Source: Bradyrhizobium sp. Ghvi (GTDB taxonomy: Bacteria > Pseudomonadota > Alphaproteobacteria > Rhizobiales > Xanthobacteraceae). From it: a stretch of 64,000 nucleotides of DNA. Position 1 is the stretch's first letter. The number at the start of each line of letters is the position of its first letter. Shown here piece by piece: positions 7,719-16,776 of the stretch. The position numbers and the translations under genes are program-made. Location: assembly GCF_900115265.1 (NCBI RefSeq), contig NZ_FOVU01000009.1:62001-126000 (forward strand). The letters are read 5' to 3'. The notes under the pieces are model-generated. The model worked only from the letters and a program-made list of their open reading frames with translations, ran no database searches and was not told the origin of the DNA.

Positions 7719-8041
7719 GTGACGGACTTGAATACGAGCCCAAGTTCGCGGACGAGTCCCGGCCTGTCGCAAAGCGACGATCGAAAGCGCGAACGTTGAC
7801 CGAGATCCGCTCGCTCGCGCGCAGCCATGCCGGGACGGCCATCAAGGTGCTCGTCGGTATCATGCGCGATGGCGATGCGACGCCGGCCGCTCGCGCCTCG
7901 GCCGCCAACGCGATCCTCGAGCGCGGCTACGGCAAGGCGGCGCAACCGATCGAGAACGGCGAAGACGGCGTGCTGGAATTGATCCACCGGATCGAACGCA
8001 TCATCGTGCATCCCCACAAATCCGGCGCCGAGGTGTCCTAG
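7715..8041 (+). CDS. phage-type hypothetical protein, copy B
   Basis: This 108-residue protein is about 86 percent identical to the product of 6918-7256 over the shared part, diverging only at the C-terminus after IERIIVHP. It ends 28 bases before the terminase fragment. The position suggests a packaging-associated phage gene; no enzymatic motif is present. Confidence 0.6.
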   Translation: MSDGLEYEPKFADESRPVAKRRSKARTLTEIRSLARSHAGTAIKVLVGIMRDGDATPAARASAANAILERGYGKAAQPIENGEDGVLELIHRIERIIVHPHKSGAEVS

Positions 8042-8069
8042 CGCCATCGCTGGAGAACAGGCGCTCGCT

Positions 8070-8597
8070 ATGTCCACCTTGAAAATTCCCACGGCCAAGA
8101 TCTTCGAGCCGCTGCTGAAACCTGCGCGCTACAAGGGGGTTTACGGCGGGCGCGGCTCGGGCAAATCGCATTTCTTCGGCGAGCTCCTGGTCGAGACCTG
8201 CCAGGCCGAGCGCGGCACGCTCGCGGTGTGCATCCGCGAGGCGCAGCGGACGCTGGCGCAATCGTCCAAGCGGCTGATCGAGGGCAAGATCGCGAGCCTC
8301 GGGCTCGGTCACGGTTTCAAGCTGTTCAGCGACAAGATCGAGACGCCCGGCGACGGGCTGATCATTTTTCGCGGGTTGCAGGTCGTGCAGCGGCATTGGG
8401 GCAGGGGACTTCAGCTCAGGTTGATGCGCGCGATCGAAGCGCGAGGGCGGCGCATGGGATGGAATGGTATCGTTTCTGATACAACGGATAACCTCGTCTC
8501 CGCGAATAATTTTATCAAGGCCGGCTATCGACTCTACGAACCCGAGATCCCTTGGGCCTGGTCGCACACGCTCTATTGGCGAAGGTCACTTCGCTGA
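8070..8597 (+). pseudogene. chimeric remnant: terminase large subunit N-terminus fused to GNAT C-terminus
   Basis: Residues 1-101 match the start of a phage terminase large subunit ATPase, with Walker A GGRGSGKS in YKGVYGGRGSGKSHFF and the typical CIREAQRTLAQSSKRLI segment. After DGLIIFRGLQ (about base 8373) the sequence changes to a GNAT acetyltransferase C-terminus: RHWGRGLQLRLM (acetyl-CoA loop), NNFIKAGYRLYEP and a Trp-rich end. A deletion joined the two in frame. Nuclease and packaging motor parts are missing, so it cannot package DNA; whether the 175-residue fusion is made is unknown. Confidence 0.75.
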
Positions 8598-8673
8598 CCG
8601 GAATTTTTCCGCGATGCGGAAGGTGCTTTTTCGCGCCCTCCAGGTGCGACCATGTTCGTCTGAAATCTTTGTG

Positions 8674-8707
8674 GACCCGGCAGCTTGACCGCTGCCGGGT
8701 CCTTTTT
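8674..8707 (+). terminator. strong intrinsic terminator
   Basis: An 11-bp perfect stem, GACCCGGCAGC (8674-8684) with GCTGCCGGGTC (8691-8701), a six-base loop and five T at 8703-8707. It separates the prophage remnant from the catabolic block. Confidence 0.85.
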
Positions 8708-8816
8708 GCGTAGTGGAGCGCTCTTGCTGAAGCACTTGCGAAGTCGGCTCCGTAAGGCTTTAAGTTTGCTTGCAGATAATTCGGCGAGCACAAGCCGATG
8801 TAAGGGAGCACCAGGG

Positions 8817-10085
8817 ATGTCCACGAAGCCTCAATTGCCGGAGCGGCCGTCGCGGACGGCGGGAGGGCCGACCGCACTTGACGGTCTGCTGGTGATTGAT
8901 TTCACACGCGTTGTCGCGGGGCCCGCCTGCACCCAGACGCTCGCCGATTTCGGCGCGCGCGTCATCAAGATCGAGAATCCGGATGGCGGCGACGACACCC
9001 GCGCCTACGAGCACGCCGAGATTGGCGGCGAAAGTGCGGCCTATCTCAGCCTGAACCGCAACAAAACCGGTATCGCGCTCGATCTCTCGGTTGTGGAGGC
9101 GCGCGAGATCGCGTTGGATCTGATCCGCAAGGCGGACGTTGTCGTCGAGAACTTTTCCAGCGGGGTCATGAAGAAGTTCGGCCTCGATTACGAGGCCGTG
9201 GCGCCGCTCAATCCGCGGCTGGTTTATTGCTCGATCTCCGCATACGGGCGCACCGGACCGTTCGCCTCGCGCCCTGGCTTTGATCCGATCACGCAGGCTG
9301 AGAGCGGCTTCATGTCGCTCAACGGCTTCGCCGATGGCCCGGCGGTTCGTACCGGCCCGCCAATCGTCGACATGGCGACGGGGATGTCGGCCTGCAATGC
9401 CATCCTGTTGGCGCTCCTGGCGCGGGATCGGCTCGGCCGCGGACAACATGTCGAGGTCGCGCTGTTCGACGTTGCCATGGGGATGACCGGCTTCTACGGC
9501 ATGGCCTATCTCATCAACGGCGAGAACCCCGGGCGATTCGGTAACTCGCCGAGCGGCTCTCCTACTGTGGGTGTCTACGAGGCCTCGGATGGTCCGCTTT
9601 ACATGGCTTGCGCCAATGACCGGTTGTATCGACGGCTGGCGGTCGAAGTGCTGAATCGCCCGGATCTCATCATTGATCCGAAATTTGCGACGCGGAAAGC
9701 GCGGTCCGAGAACAAGGAGCTCCTGCGTGCGGCCATCGCGGAGGTGTTCGCGAGCGACACTCTCGAGAACTGGATGACGAAGATGAAGCTGGCCAATATC
9801 CCCGTCGGTTACCTCCGAACCGTCGAGGAGGGGTTCAATGCGCCAGAAGCACGGGAACGCGGGCGGCTGAGCCGGATCCCGCATCGCACGGCGCGGTGGG
9901 TGCCGAACATCGAGCCGCCGATCACCATGAGCCTGACCGCGACCGTTGATCCCGTGGCCGCGCCGTTATTGGGAGAGCATACTGAACGTGTCATGAGCGA
10001 GACGCTTGGTTACGACGACAAGCGGATTGCAGCGTTGGCCGAAAAAGGCGCATTTGGGCCGCGCAAGGCCCCAAGGTCGGACTGA
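8817..10085 (+). CDS. CaiB/BaiF family III CoA-transferase
   Basis: This 422-residue protein has the class III CoA-transferase fold signature: N-terminal LLVIDFTRVVAGPACTQTLADFGA, then VIKIENPDGGDDTR, NRNKTGIALDLS and VVENFSSGVMKKFGLDYE. The catalytic aspartate is expected at Asp156 in GFDPITQAESG. It moves CoA between acyl-CoA and a free acid, which would activate a catabolic substrate. The ATG at 8817 follows AGGGAG at 8803-8808; the frame is open upstream across the terminator, which cannot be coding. It heads the catabolic block and precedes the monooxygenase gene. Confidence 0.9.
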   Translation: MSTKPQLPERPSRTAGGPTALDGLLVIDFTRVVAGPACTQTLADFGARVIKIENPDGGDDTRAYEHAEIGGESAAYLSLNRNKTGIALDLSVVEAREIALDLIRKADVVVENFSSGVMKKFGLDYEAVAPLNPRLVYCSISAYGRTGPFASRPGFDPITQAESGFMSLNGFADGPAVRTGPPIVDMATGMSACNAILLALLARDRLGRGQHVEVALFDVAMGMTGFYGMAYLINGENPGRFGNSPSGSPTVGVYEASDGPLYMACANDRLYRRLAVEVLNRPDLIIDPKFATRKARSENKELLRAAIAEVFASDTLENWMTKMKLANIPVGYLRTVEEGFNAPEARERGRLSRIPHRTARWVPNIEPPITMSLTATVDPVAAPLLGEHTERVMSETLGYDDKRIAALAEKGAFGPRKAPRSD

Positions 10086-10146
10086 ACGCCGCTCCAGCTT
10101 GATTTGGTAAGGTTCCCGCCGCATAAATATATGAGAGCGAGGGACA

Positions 10147-11376
10147 ATGGCGCCTGATCAAGAGCTGAGTAAGGGGCAGTCGGTAGCACCGGTCTCTGGC
10201 GATCGAGCCTATGCGGCGATGATCGCCAAAGCCCGGTCTCTCGTACCGCAATTCCGGGAGCGTGCGGCTCGCACTGAAGAGCTGCGGCAGCTGCCCCATG
10301 AGACTGAGCGGGACCTGCATGAAGCCGGTCTGTTCCGGATGCTCCAGCCGAAACGCGTGGGCGGCTCGGAACTCGATTACGTCGCCCTGGTCGATTGCGC
10401 GGAGCTGCTGGGACGTGCCGACGCGTCGGTGGCGTGGAATCTTGCCAATCTAGCAAGCCATCACTGGATGCTCGGCATGTTCGAGCCGAGTGCACAGGAC
10501 CTGGTCTGGGGTCGAGATCCGGACGTGCTGATCGCCTCATCGTTCATTTTCCCGGCCGGCCGCGCAAGCAAGGTGGAGGGTGGATACCGGCTGCACGGAA
10601 GCTGGCCATTTTCGTCGGGCGTCGGCTCCTGCGCGTGGAACATGCTCGCAAGCGTCGTTTCGTCCGATGACGAAGCCGACGGTATCGAGTACCGCATCTT
10701 CCTGCTGCCGAAGGCCGACTACAAAATCCTCGACACCTGGAATGTCGCCGGACTGCGCGGCACGGGCTCATCGGATGTCGAAGTCAGGGATGCCTTCGTC
10801 CCCGAGCATATGACTGTCGCGGTAGGGGATCTTGCAGGCGGCGCGACGCCCGGCAGCAAGGTCAACCCCAATCCGTTGTATGCTCTGCCCGTGTTCTCCC
10901 TGTTTCCTTATGTTCTCTCCGGCGTCGCCCTGGGCAATGCGCAGGCGTGCCTGGACGATTATGCGGAGGTGGCGCGTCATCGCATATCGACGTACAACCG
11001 CGCCAAGCTGAGTGATTTCCAAAGCACGCAAATCAAGATCGCGGAGGCCTCTGCCAAGATCGATGCTGGGCGCCTGATCATGCGCTCGGCCTGCATCGAG
11101 GCGATGGAGGACGCCCGGCGCGGCCACACGCCCGACATGGCGACCAAAACCAGATATCGGCGCGACGGAGCATTCTCGGTCAATCTGTGCACGGATGCCG
11201 TCTCGATGCTATTTGCCGCAAGCGGAGCGCGCGGCCTGTTCACGACGGGCGTGCTGCAGCGGCAGTTCCGCGATGCGCACGCGATCAATTCGCACCTTGC
11301 ATTCAATTTCGATGCGGCCGGAACCAACTATGGACGCGTGGCGCTCGGCCTACCGTCCGAGAATCTCACGCTGTGA
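10147..11376 (+). CDS. flavin-dependent monooxygenase, oxygenase component (acyl-CoA dehydrogenase fold)
   Basis: The 409-residue protein has the acyl-CoA-dehydrogenase fold of group D flavin monooxygenases (HpaB-C2, HsaA and DszC relatives): PHETERDLHEAGLFRML and PKRVGGSELD at the start, GYRLHGSWPFSSGV in the middle beta domain, and a helical C-terminus. Such enzymes use reduced flavin and oxygen to hydroxylate aromatic rings. The flavin reductase needed for this is the next gene, nine bases on. The substrate is not deducible. A true acyl-CoA dehydrogenase is the alternative, but the reductase partner argues against it. Confidence 0.8.
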   Translation: MAPDQELSKGQSVAPVSGDRAYAAMIAKARSLVPQFRERAARTEELRQLPHETERDLHEAGLFRMLQPKRVGGSELDYVALVDCAELLGRADASVAWNLANLASHHWMLGMFEPSAQDLVWGRDPDVLIASSFIFPAGRASKVEGGYRLHGSWPFSSGVGSCAWNMLASVVSSDDEADGIEYRIFLLPKADYKILDTWNVAGLRGTGSSDVEVRDAFVPEHMTVAVGDLAGGATPGSKVNPNPLYALPVFSLFPYVLSGVALGNAQACLDDYAEVARHRISTYNRAKLSDFQSTQIKIAEASAKIDAGRLIMRSACIEAMEDARRGHTPDMATKTRYRRDGAFSVNLCTDAVSMLFAASGARGLFTTGVLQRQFRDAHAINSHLAFNFDAAGTNYGRVALGLPSENLTL

Positions 11377-11385
11377 GGCCGGCTG

Positions 11386-11949
11386 ATGAATGATCTGCCA
11401 AAGCAGCCTGCCGCTCCTGATCCAGCCAATGAGTTCGCGAGCGACAGCTCGCGGATTGATCCGCGTGATTTTCGTAACGCACTCGGCACCTATGGCACCG
11501 GTGTAACAATCATCACAGCTACCGCCGCTGATGGAAAGCCGTACGGAATCACCTGCAATTCTTTTGCGTCGGTCTCCTTGAATCCACCCCTGGTCCTCTG
11601 GAGCCTCGGGGTCTATTCATCGAGCCTGGCTGTGTTTCAGAACACCAGCCATTTCACCGTGCACGTGCTAGGCGCCTCACAGCAGGCGCTTGCAAACAGA
11701 TTCGCAAAGTCATCTGACGACAAATTCACTGGCGTGACTTGGACGCCTGGCCTCGGCAATGCGCCGGTGCTCGCCGACAGCGTAGCGAATTTTCAGTGCC
11801 GATCCGTCAATCGCTATTATGGTGGCGATCATGTGATCTTTCTCGGTGCGGTCGAGGCCTATGCCTATAGCCCCAAAGAGCCGCTGCTGTTTGCGCGGGG
11901 GACATATGGCCGGTTTCTGGCCGACGACGAGCGCAAGAAGTCGCCGTAG
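11386..11949 (+). CDS. flavin reductase (HpaC/HsaB type)
   Basis: This 187-residue protein carries the flavin-reductase-like domain: DFRNALGTYGTGVTIIT, PYGITCNSFASVSLNPPLVL and a C-terminal DHVIFLGAVEAY. It reduces FMN or FAD with NAD(P)H and hands the flavin to an oxygenase. GAGG lies eight bases before the ATG, and the gene follows the oxygenase component closely, so the two form one two-component monooxygenase. The first 25 residues are a disordered Pro/Ala-rich extension. Confidence 0.88.
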   Translation: MNDLPKQPAAPDPANEFASDSSRIDPRDFRNALGTYGTGVTIITATAADGKPYGITCNSFASVSLNPPLVLWSLGVYSSSLAVFQNTSHFTVHVLGASQQALANRFAKSSDDKFTGVTWTPGLGNAPVLADSVANFQCRSVNRYYGGDHVIFLGAVEAYAYSPKEPLLFARGTYGRFLADDERKKSP

Positions 11950-11969
11950 GCGCAACTCGAGCCGTCAAT

Positions 11970-12878
11970 TCAGCGGTCGGTGCCGGAGAGCTTGTAGATC
12001 TCCAAAGCGTCCGCCTCTGCACCGCGTGCAGCCTTGGCCAGCCTGAAGATCTGGCCCGCAAGCGTCGCCATCGGCACCGGCGTCGATGTCGCCTGGGCGA
12101 CGTCAGCGACCGTGTCGAGGTCCTTCAGCATCGTCGCGATGTGGCCGAGCGGCGGCGAATGGATACCGTGGACCATGCGCGGGACAAAGAGCTGGAGCGG
12201 GATCGAATCTGCAAAACCGCCAGCGAGTGCCTCCGGTAGTCGGCTTGCGTCGATTCCCGCATTCGAGGCAAGGCGCGTCGCCTCCGCAAGCACGGCCATT
12301 GCGCACCCAACGATCACCTGGTTGCAGAGTTTTGTCGTCTGTCCCGCACCGGTCGGACCCATATGGGTGAACCTGTGCGCCATGGTCAGCGCATAAGGCC
12401 GCACCCTCTCGATATCAGCTGCTTCTCCACCGGCCATGATGGCCAACGTGCCTTCTTCGGCGCCCTTGGTGCCGCCGGACACCGGCGCATCGATCCAGCC
12501 CATCCCGTTCGCCGCTTTCAATCGTGCCGCAAGCTCGCGCGCGGCGTCTGGGTGGATCGACGAGAAATCGACTACGAGCTTGCCTGCGCCGGGAGCGGCT
12601 GCAAGACCCTCCGGCCCGAAGACCACCTGTTCGATGGCGGCGGCATCGGTTAGGCACATGAAGGCGATGTCGCAGTTTGCCAAGAGGTCGCGAGGCGTGT
12701 GAGCGCGCTTGGCGCCGGCCTCGACGAGCGGAGCGACCTTGTTTTCCGAACGGTTCCAGACGTTGACGTGATAACCGGCCTTGAGCAGCCGACGGGTCAT
12801 CGGCGTTCCCATCAGCCCCAGGCCGAGATATCCGAGCCTCTCGCCGCCTTGCGGGTTTGTCTTGCTCGCATCAGCCAT
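11970..12878 (-). CDS. NAD(P)-dependent 3-hydroxyisobutyrate-dehydrogenase-like enzyme
   Basis: The 302-residue protein has the beta-hydroxyacid dehydrogenase pattern: GYLGLGLMGTPMTRRLLKAGY (dinucleotide fold), DAPVSGGTKGAEEGTLAIMAGG (substrate loop), GAGQTTKLCNQ with the catalytic Lys, and a helical C-terminus. It would oxidise a short 3-hydroxy acid or reduce a semialdehyde. AGGAGG lies ten bases before the ATG at 12878, so the 82-residue longer ORF start is rejected. It is transcribed away from the divergent ABC-binding-protein gene. Confidence 0.88.
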   Translation of the reverse strand: MADASKTNPQGGERLGYLGLGLMGTPMTRRLLKAGYHVNVWNRSENKVAPLVEAGAKRAHTPRDLLANCDIAFMCLTDAAAIEQVVFGPEGLAAAPGAGKLVVDFSSIHPDAARELAARLKAANGMGWIDAPVSGGTKGAEEGTLAIMAGGEAADIERVRPYALTMAHRFTHMGPTGAGQTTKLCNQVIVGCAMAVLAEATRLASNAGIDASRLPEALAGGFADSIPLQLFVPRMVHGIHSPPLGHIATMLKDLDTVADVAQATSTPVPMATLAGQIFRLAKAARGAEADALEIYKLSGTDR

Positions 12879-13051
12879 GGGTTGCCTCCTTCTGTCGCGG
12901 CGCAGCGCCGCGCGACCGCTTCGCACCATACAGAACGCATCCCGCAGCGAAACCAGCCGGCACGCATGGCTTGCCTGACTGTTTGAACCATGAAACATTT
13001 GAGCCGGTCGGGTTGGTGGCGTCGGTCGGCGCCGGAGCAACGGAGCGGGCG

Positions 13052-14035
13052 ATGCGGGCAGTTTCGCGGTGGATACTGGTAGGAGGGGCCGTGGCGGCCA
13101 TGATCGCTGGCGCAAGCCCCTCACTGGCGCAGCAGACTATCCGCGTGGGCTGGACCATCCCGGCCGAGGAATCCAAATACTGGATGATGCGCAGGCCGGC
13201 CGAATTTCCCGATATCGGTAAGACCTACAAAATCGAATGGACCCAATTTCAGGGCACTGCGCCGATGACGCAGGCACTGGCGGCCGGCGCTCTGGATTGC
13301 GCGACGCAGGCGCCGCTGTCGCTTGCCAACGGCGTGGTCGGCGGCAATCTCAAGGCCTACATCGTGGCGCAGCACGTCTTCGAGAAGCCCGGTGGCTTCT
13401 CGGTCTACTGGGCGGTCATGGATGACTCCCCAATCAAGGCGATTGCCGATCTCAAGGGCAAGACAGTCGGCATTTCCGTGATCGGCGGCGGCACGCAAGG
13501 CCCGTTCAACCTGCTGCTGAAGCAGAACGGTGTCGATCCCGCCAAAGACATCAAGCTGGTCGAGGTCGGCTTTGCCGTCTCCGAGGATGCGTTGCGCCAG
13601 GGCCGGGTCGATGCTGTCAATATGAACCAGCCTTTTGCGGCCCGGGCGGAAGCCAAGGGCGGTACTCGCAAATTGTTCTCGCTGTCGCAGGCGATGCCGA
13701 ACATAGTGCACATCCTGGAGGCCTGTCGCGCAGATTTCGTCGACAAGAATCCTGAGGTGGTCAAGGCCTATGTCCGCGACATCACATCGGGCATGAAGAA
13801 GGCGCTGGCGAACCGTGAAGAGACGCTGAAGGTGGTCAATGAAGTTCTGAAAGCACCCATTCCAGTGCTCGACACCTACCTGCTCAAGGATAATGATTTC
13901 GGCCGCGATCCCGGTGCTGCGCCGAATTTCCCGGCGATCCAGAAGATGCTCGACATTTATGCGGATACGGGGATGCTGCCGAAGCTGGATGTCGCGCAGT
14001 TCAAGCATCCGACGATCGTCGCGCCCCTGCAATAG
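13052..14035 (+). CDS. ABC transporter substrate-binding protein (NMT1/TauA type)
   Basis: The 327-residue protein has a Sec signal peptide (MRAVSRWILVGGAVAAMIAG, cleavage likely after SLA) and an NMT1/SsuA-like fold: TIRVGWTIPAEESKYW, then AGALDCATQAPLSLANGVV, DLKGKTVGISVIGGGTQ and QGRVDAVNMNQPF. It binds a small organic solute in the periplasm. The ATPase and two permease genes of the same importer lie at 15931-18322, after the dehydratase gene. The start at 13052 has GGAG six bases upstream and begins the signal peptide. Confidence 0.87.
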   Translation: MRAVSRWILVGGAVAAMIAGASPSLAQQTIRVGWTIPAEESKYWMMRRPAEFPDIGKTYKIEWTQFQGTAPMTQALAAGALDCATQAPLSLANGVVGGNLKAYIVAQHVFEKPGGFSVYWAVMDDSPIKAIADLKGKTVGISVIGGGTQGPFNLLLKQNGVDPAKDIKLVEVGFAVSEDALRQGRVDAVNMNQPFAARAEAKGGTRKLFSLSQAMPNIVHILEACRADFVDKNPEVVKAYVRDITSGMKKALANREETLKVVNEVLKAPIPVLDTYLLKDNDFGRDPGAAPNFPAIQKMLDIYADTGMLPKLDVAQFKHPTIVAPLQ

Positions 14036-14111
14036 GCGATCGGGCGGTTCGTAGATCCACGGAGCGCCATGTCCCGTCAGGTGCGGGACATGGCATGAAG
14101 ATGATGCGCTC

Positions 14112-15806
14112 ATGAAGAAGTTGCGATCACGAATAACGACGGACGGGCTCGACCGGGCTCCGCACCGCGCCTTCATGCGCGCCATGGGGCTTGATGATGC
14201 GGCCATCGCCAAGCCGATGGTGGGCATTGTCAGCATGAAGGGCGAACAGACGCCCTGCAACATGACGCATGATTTCCAGGTGGCCGCGGCCAAGATCGGA
14301 ATCGAGGAGGCCGGTGGCACGCCGCGCGAATTTTCGACCATCTCGGTCTCGGACGGCATCAGCATGAATCACGAGGGGATGAAGTTCTCCCTGTTCTCGC
14401 GTGAGTTGATCGCCGACTCCATCGAAGCCGTCGTTCACGGCCTCGCCTATGATGCGCTGATTGGATATGGCGGATGCGACAAGACGCTGCCCGGCGTGAT
14501 GATGGGCATGGTTCGTTGCAACGTGCCATCGATCTTCATCTATGGTGGCAGCTCGCTTCCGGGTCGCGTGGACGGGCGAACGCTGACGGTGCTCGACTCC
14601 TACGAGGCTGTCGGCAGCTTCATGACCGGAGAGATCGACGCCGCGACACTCGAGCGGATCGAGCGCGCCTGCCTGCCGACCATCGGCGCCTGCGCCGGCC
14701 AGTTCACCGCGAACACCATGGGAATGGTTTCGGAGGCGATGGGCCTGACCATCCCCAACGTGTCGATGGTGCCCGGCGTCTATGCCGAGCGCGCGCAGAT
14801 CTCGCGTCGCGCCGGACGGCTGGTCATGGAGATGCTGGCGAGTGGGGGGCCGCTGCCGCGCGATATCGTGACACGACGATCACTGGAAAACGGTGCGGCG
14901 ATCGTTGCTGCGACGGGCGGCTCGACCAATGCCGCACTGCATCTGCCGGCGCTTGCGAACGAGGCCGGCATCGCATTCACGATCGACGATGTCGGCGAGG
15001 TCTTCGCCCGGACCCCGTTGATCGGCAACTTGCGTCCCGGGGGGAAGTACACGGCAAAAGACGTCTACGACGTTGGCGGCGCGGCCGTCGTGATCCGTGA
15101 ACTGATCCAGAGTGGGCATATCGATGGCAGCTGCCTCACCATCACAGGTCGTACGCTTGCGGAAGAATACGGCGCGGCCAACGCGCCCGATGGTGAGGTT
15201 GTTTACGCTGCCCGCGCGCCGATCATGCCTGACGGTGGTGTTGCGGTGTTGAAGGGCAATCTCTGTCCCGACGGCGCGGTCATCAAGGTTGCTGGTCTGA
15301 AGAGCCAACTTTTCGAGGGCGTGGCCCGGGTGTTCGAGGACGAGGAGGCCTGCGTCGCAGCTGTTCGCGACCGCAGTTACAAGGCCGGCGAAGTCTTGGT
15401 GATCCGCAATGAAGGGCCGGTGGGTGGTCCCGGCATGCGTGAGATGCTCGGCGTCACCGCGCTGATCTATGGACAGGGCATGGGTGAGAAGGTGGCTCTC
15501 GTCACTGATGGTCGATTCTCAGGCGCCACGCGCGGCATGTGTATCGGCTACGTATCGCCGGAAGCATTCGTCGGCGGTCCCTTGGCGCTCGTCCGCAATG
15601 GCGACAGGATCCGGATTGATGCTGCCGGCCGTCGCATGGACCTGCTGGTCGACGAACCAGAGATCGCTGCACGCCGCCGCGATTGGAAGCAGCGTTCGCC
15701 GCGTCATCGCGCCGGAGCTTTGGCGAAATATGCGCGTCTGGTCGGTCAAGCACCCGGCGGAGCCGTCACGCATGAAGGGCCCGCGGAGTGGCCGTGGTTT
15801 GATTGA
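14112..15806 (+). CDS. IlvD/EDD family dehydratase (dihydroxy-acid dehydratase-like)
   Basis: The 564-residue protein shows the family cluster and metal sites: GEQTPCNMTHD, GYGGCDKTLPG, CAGQFTANTMGM, NEGPVGGPGMREM and TDGRFSGATRG. These iron-sulfur enzymes dehydrate dihydroxy acids or sugar acids. Housekeeping IlvD makes branched-chain amino acids, but its place inside an ABC importer operon suggests a catabolic paralogue. The length is normal for the family. The substrate cannot be told from the sequence. Confidence 0.88.
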   Translation: MKKLRSRITTDGLDRAPHRAFMRAMGLDDAAIAKPMVGIVSMKGEQTPCNMTHDFQVAAAKIGIEEAGGTPREFSTISVSDGISMNHEGMKFSLFSRELIADSIEAVVHGLAYDALIGYGGCDKTLPGVMMGMVRCNVPSIFIYGGSSLPGRVDGRTLTVLDSYEAVGSFMTGEIDAATLERIERACLPTIGACAGQFTANTMGMVSEAMGLTIPNVSMVPGVYAERAQISRRAGRLVMEMLASGGPLPRDIVTRRSLENGAAIVAATGGSTNAALHLPALANEAGIAFTIDDVGEVFARTPLIGNLRPGGKYTAKDVYDVGGAAVVIRELIQSGHIDGSCLTITGRTLAEEYGAANAPDGEVVYAARAPIMPDGGVAVLKGNLCPDGAVIKVAGLKSQLFEGVARVFEDEEACVAAVRDRSYKAGEVLVIRNEGPVGGPGMREMLGVTALIYGQGMGEKVALVTDGRFSGATRGMCIGYVSPEAFVGGPLALVRNGDRIRIDAAGRRMDLLVDEPEIAARRRDWKQRSPRHRAGALAKYARLVGQAPGGAVTHEGPAEWPWFD

Positions 15807-15930
15807 GGGACCGCGCGCGTAACAAGATGGCGGAGTGTTTGGCAGGTTTCTTGCTAAGATCGTGCTCTGAGTGAGGACGTTCAGCTGAGCCGTTGCGTGA
15901 CATTCGGCCGTAGGTGACGCGAGAGACGGG

Positions 15931-16776
15931 ATGAAGGTAGTGCCTTCGAGATCGAGTGAATGGGTGAGACCGGTGACATCACAAAGGCCGGCTTCTACGA
16001 TCATCGGGATCGATCGCGTCTCGCAGGTCTTCCAGACCTCGACGCGCAAAGACCACGTGGCCCTCTCGGATATCTCCCTGACGATTGACGAGGGCGCATT
16101 CGTCTCCATTCTCGGCCCCTCCGGCTGTGGCAAGTCGACGCTGCTTTACATCGTCGGAGGATTTGTCAGCCCAACCAGGGGCACGGCGAGGATGAAGGGA
16201 CAGCCGATCACGGGTCCCGGTCCGGATCGCGGTCCGGTGTTCCAGGAATTCGCGCTGTTCCCATGGAAGACCGTGCTCGGCAACGTGATGTATGGCCCGC
16301 GCCAGCAAGGCGTGCGAGCAACGGAAGCAGAAGCGCAGAGCCGCATGCTGATCCAGATGGTCGGCCTCAAAGGCTACGAGAATTTCTACCCGAAGGAACT
16401 GTCGGGCGGCATGAAGCAGCGCGTCGCGCTGGCCCGGACGCTCGCCTATCATCCCGAAGTCCTGCTGATGGACGAGCCGTTCGGTGCGCTCGATGCTCAT
16501 ACCCGGACGCGTCTCCAGAACGATCTCTTGAATATCTGGGAGCGTGACCGCAAGACGGTGCTGTTCGTCACCCACTCAGTTGATGAAGCCGTCTTCCTGT
16601 CCGATAAGGTCGTGATGATGTCGAAATCCCCCGGTCGCATCCGGGAAGTCATCGATATCGATCTGCCGCGACCGCGGCGCCGCAACGAACTGTTACTGGA
16701 TCCGCGGTACCAGAAGTACGTCGTCGAGATCGAGCGCATGTTCGATGAAAGCGACGAAGTGGGGTCGGCATCTTGA
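15931..16776 (+). CDS. ABC transporter ATP-binding protein (SsuB/TauB type)
   Basis: The 281-residue protein has Walker A GPSGCGKST, Q-loop in FQEFALFPW, signature LSGGMKQR, Walker B VLLMDEPFGALD and the H-loop FVTHSVDEAVFL. It powers the NitT/TauT-type importer whose permeases follow with overlapping stops and whose binding protein is at 13052. The N-terminus before residue 20 is not family-conserved, and a GTG at 15973 is a possible alternative start. Confidence 0.9.
   Translation: MKVVPSRSSEWVRPVTSQRPASTIIGIDRVSQVFQTSTRKDHVALSDISLTIDEGAFVSILGPSGCGKSTLLYIVGGFVSPTRGTARMKGQPITGPGPDRGPVFQEFALFPWKTVLGNVMYGPRQQGVRATEAEAQSRMLIQMVGLKGYENFYPKELSGGMKQRVALARTLAYHPEVLLMDEPFGALDAHTRTRLQNDLLNIWERDRKTVLFVTHSVDEAVFLSDKVVMMSKSPGRIREVIDIDLPRPRRRNELLLDPRYQKYVVEIERMFDESDEVGSAS

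Larger units (their letters stand above)
7293..8013 (+). repeat. tandem duplication, unit B
   Basis: This is the second unit of the duplication starting at 6508. It differs by a small insertion before the 23-residue ORF, where copy A has a GGAGAAAAC ribosome-binding site and copy B has a weaker GAGAAACG. It joins directly to the terminase fragment. Confidence 0.8.

Noticed and set aside
6508..8013. Insertion sequence or composite transposon explaining the duplication
   Set aside because: No transposase frame, no terminal inverted repeats and no target-site duplication are visible around the two units.
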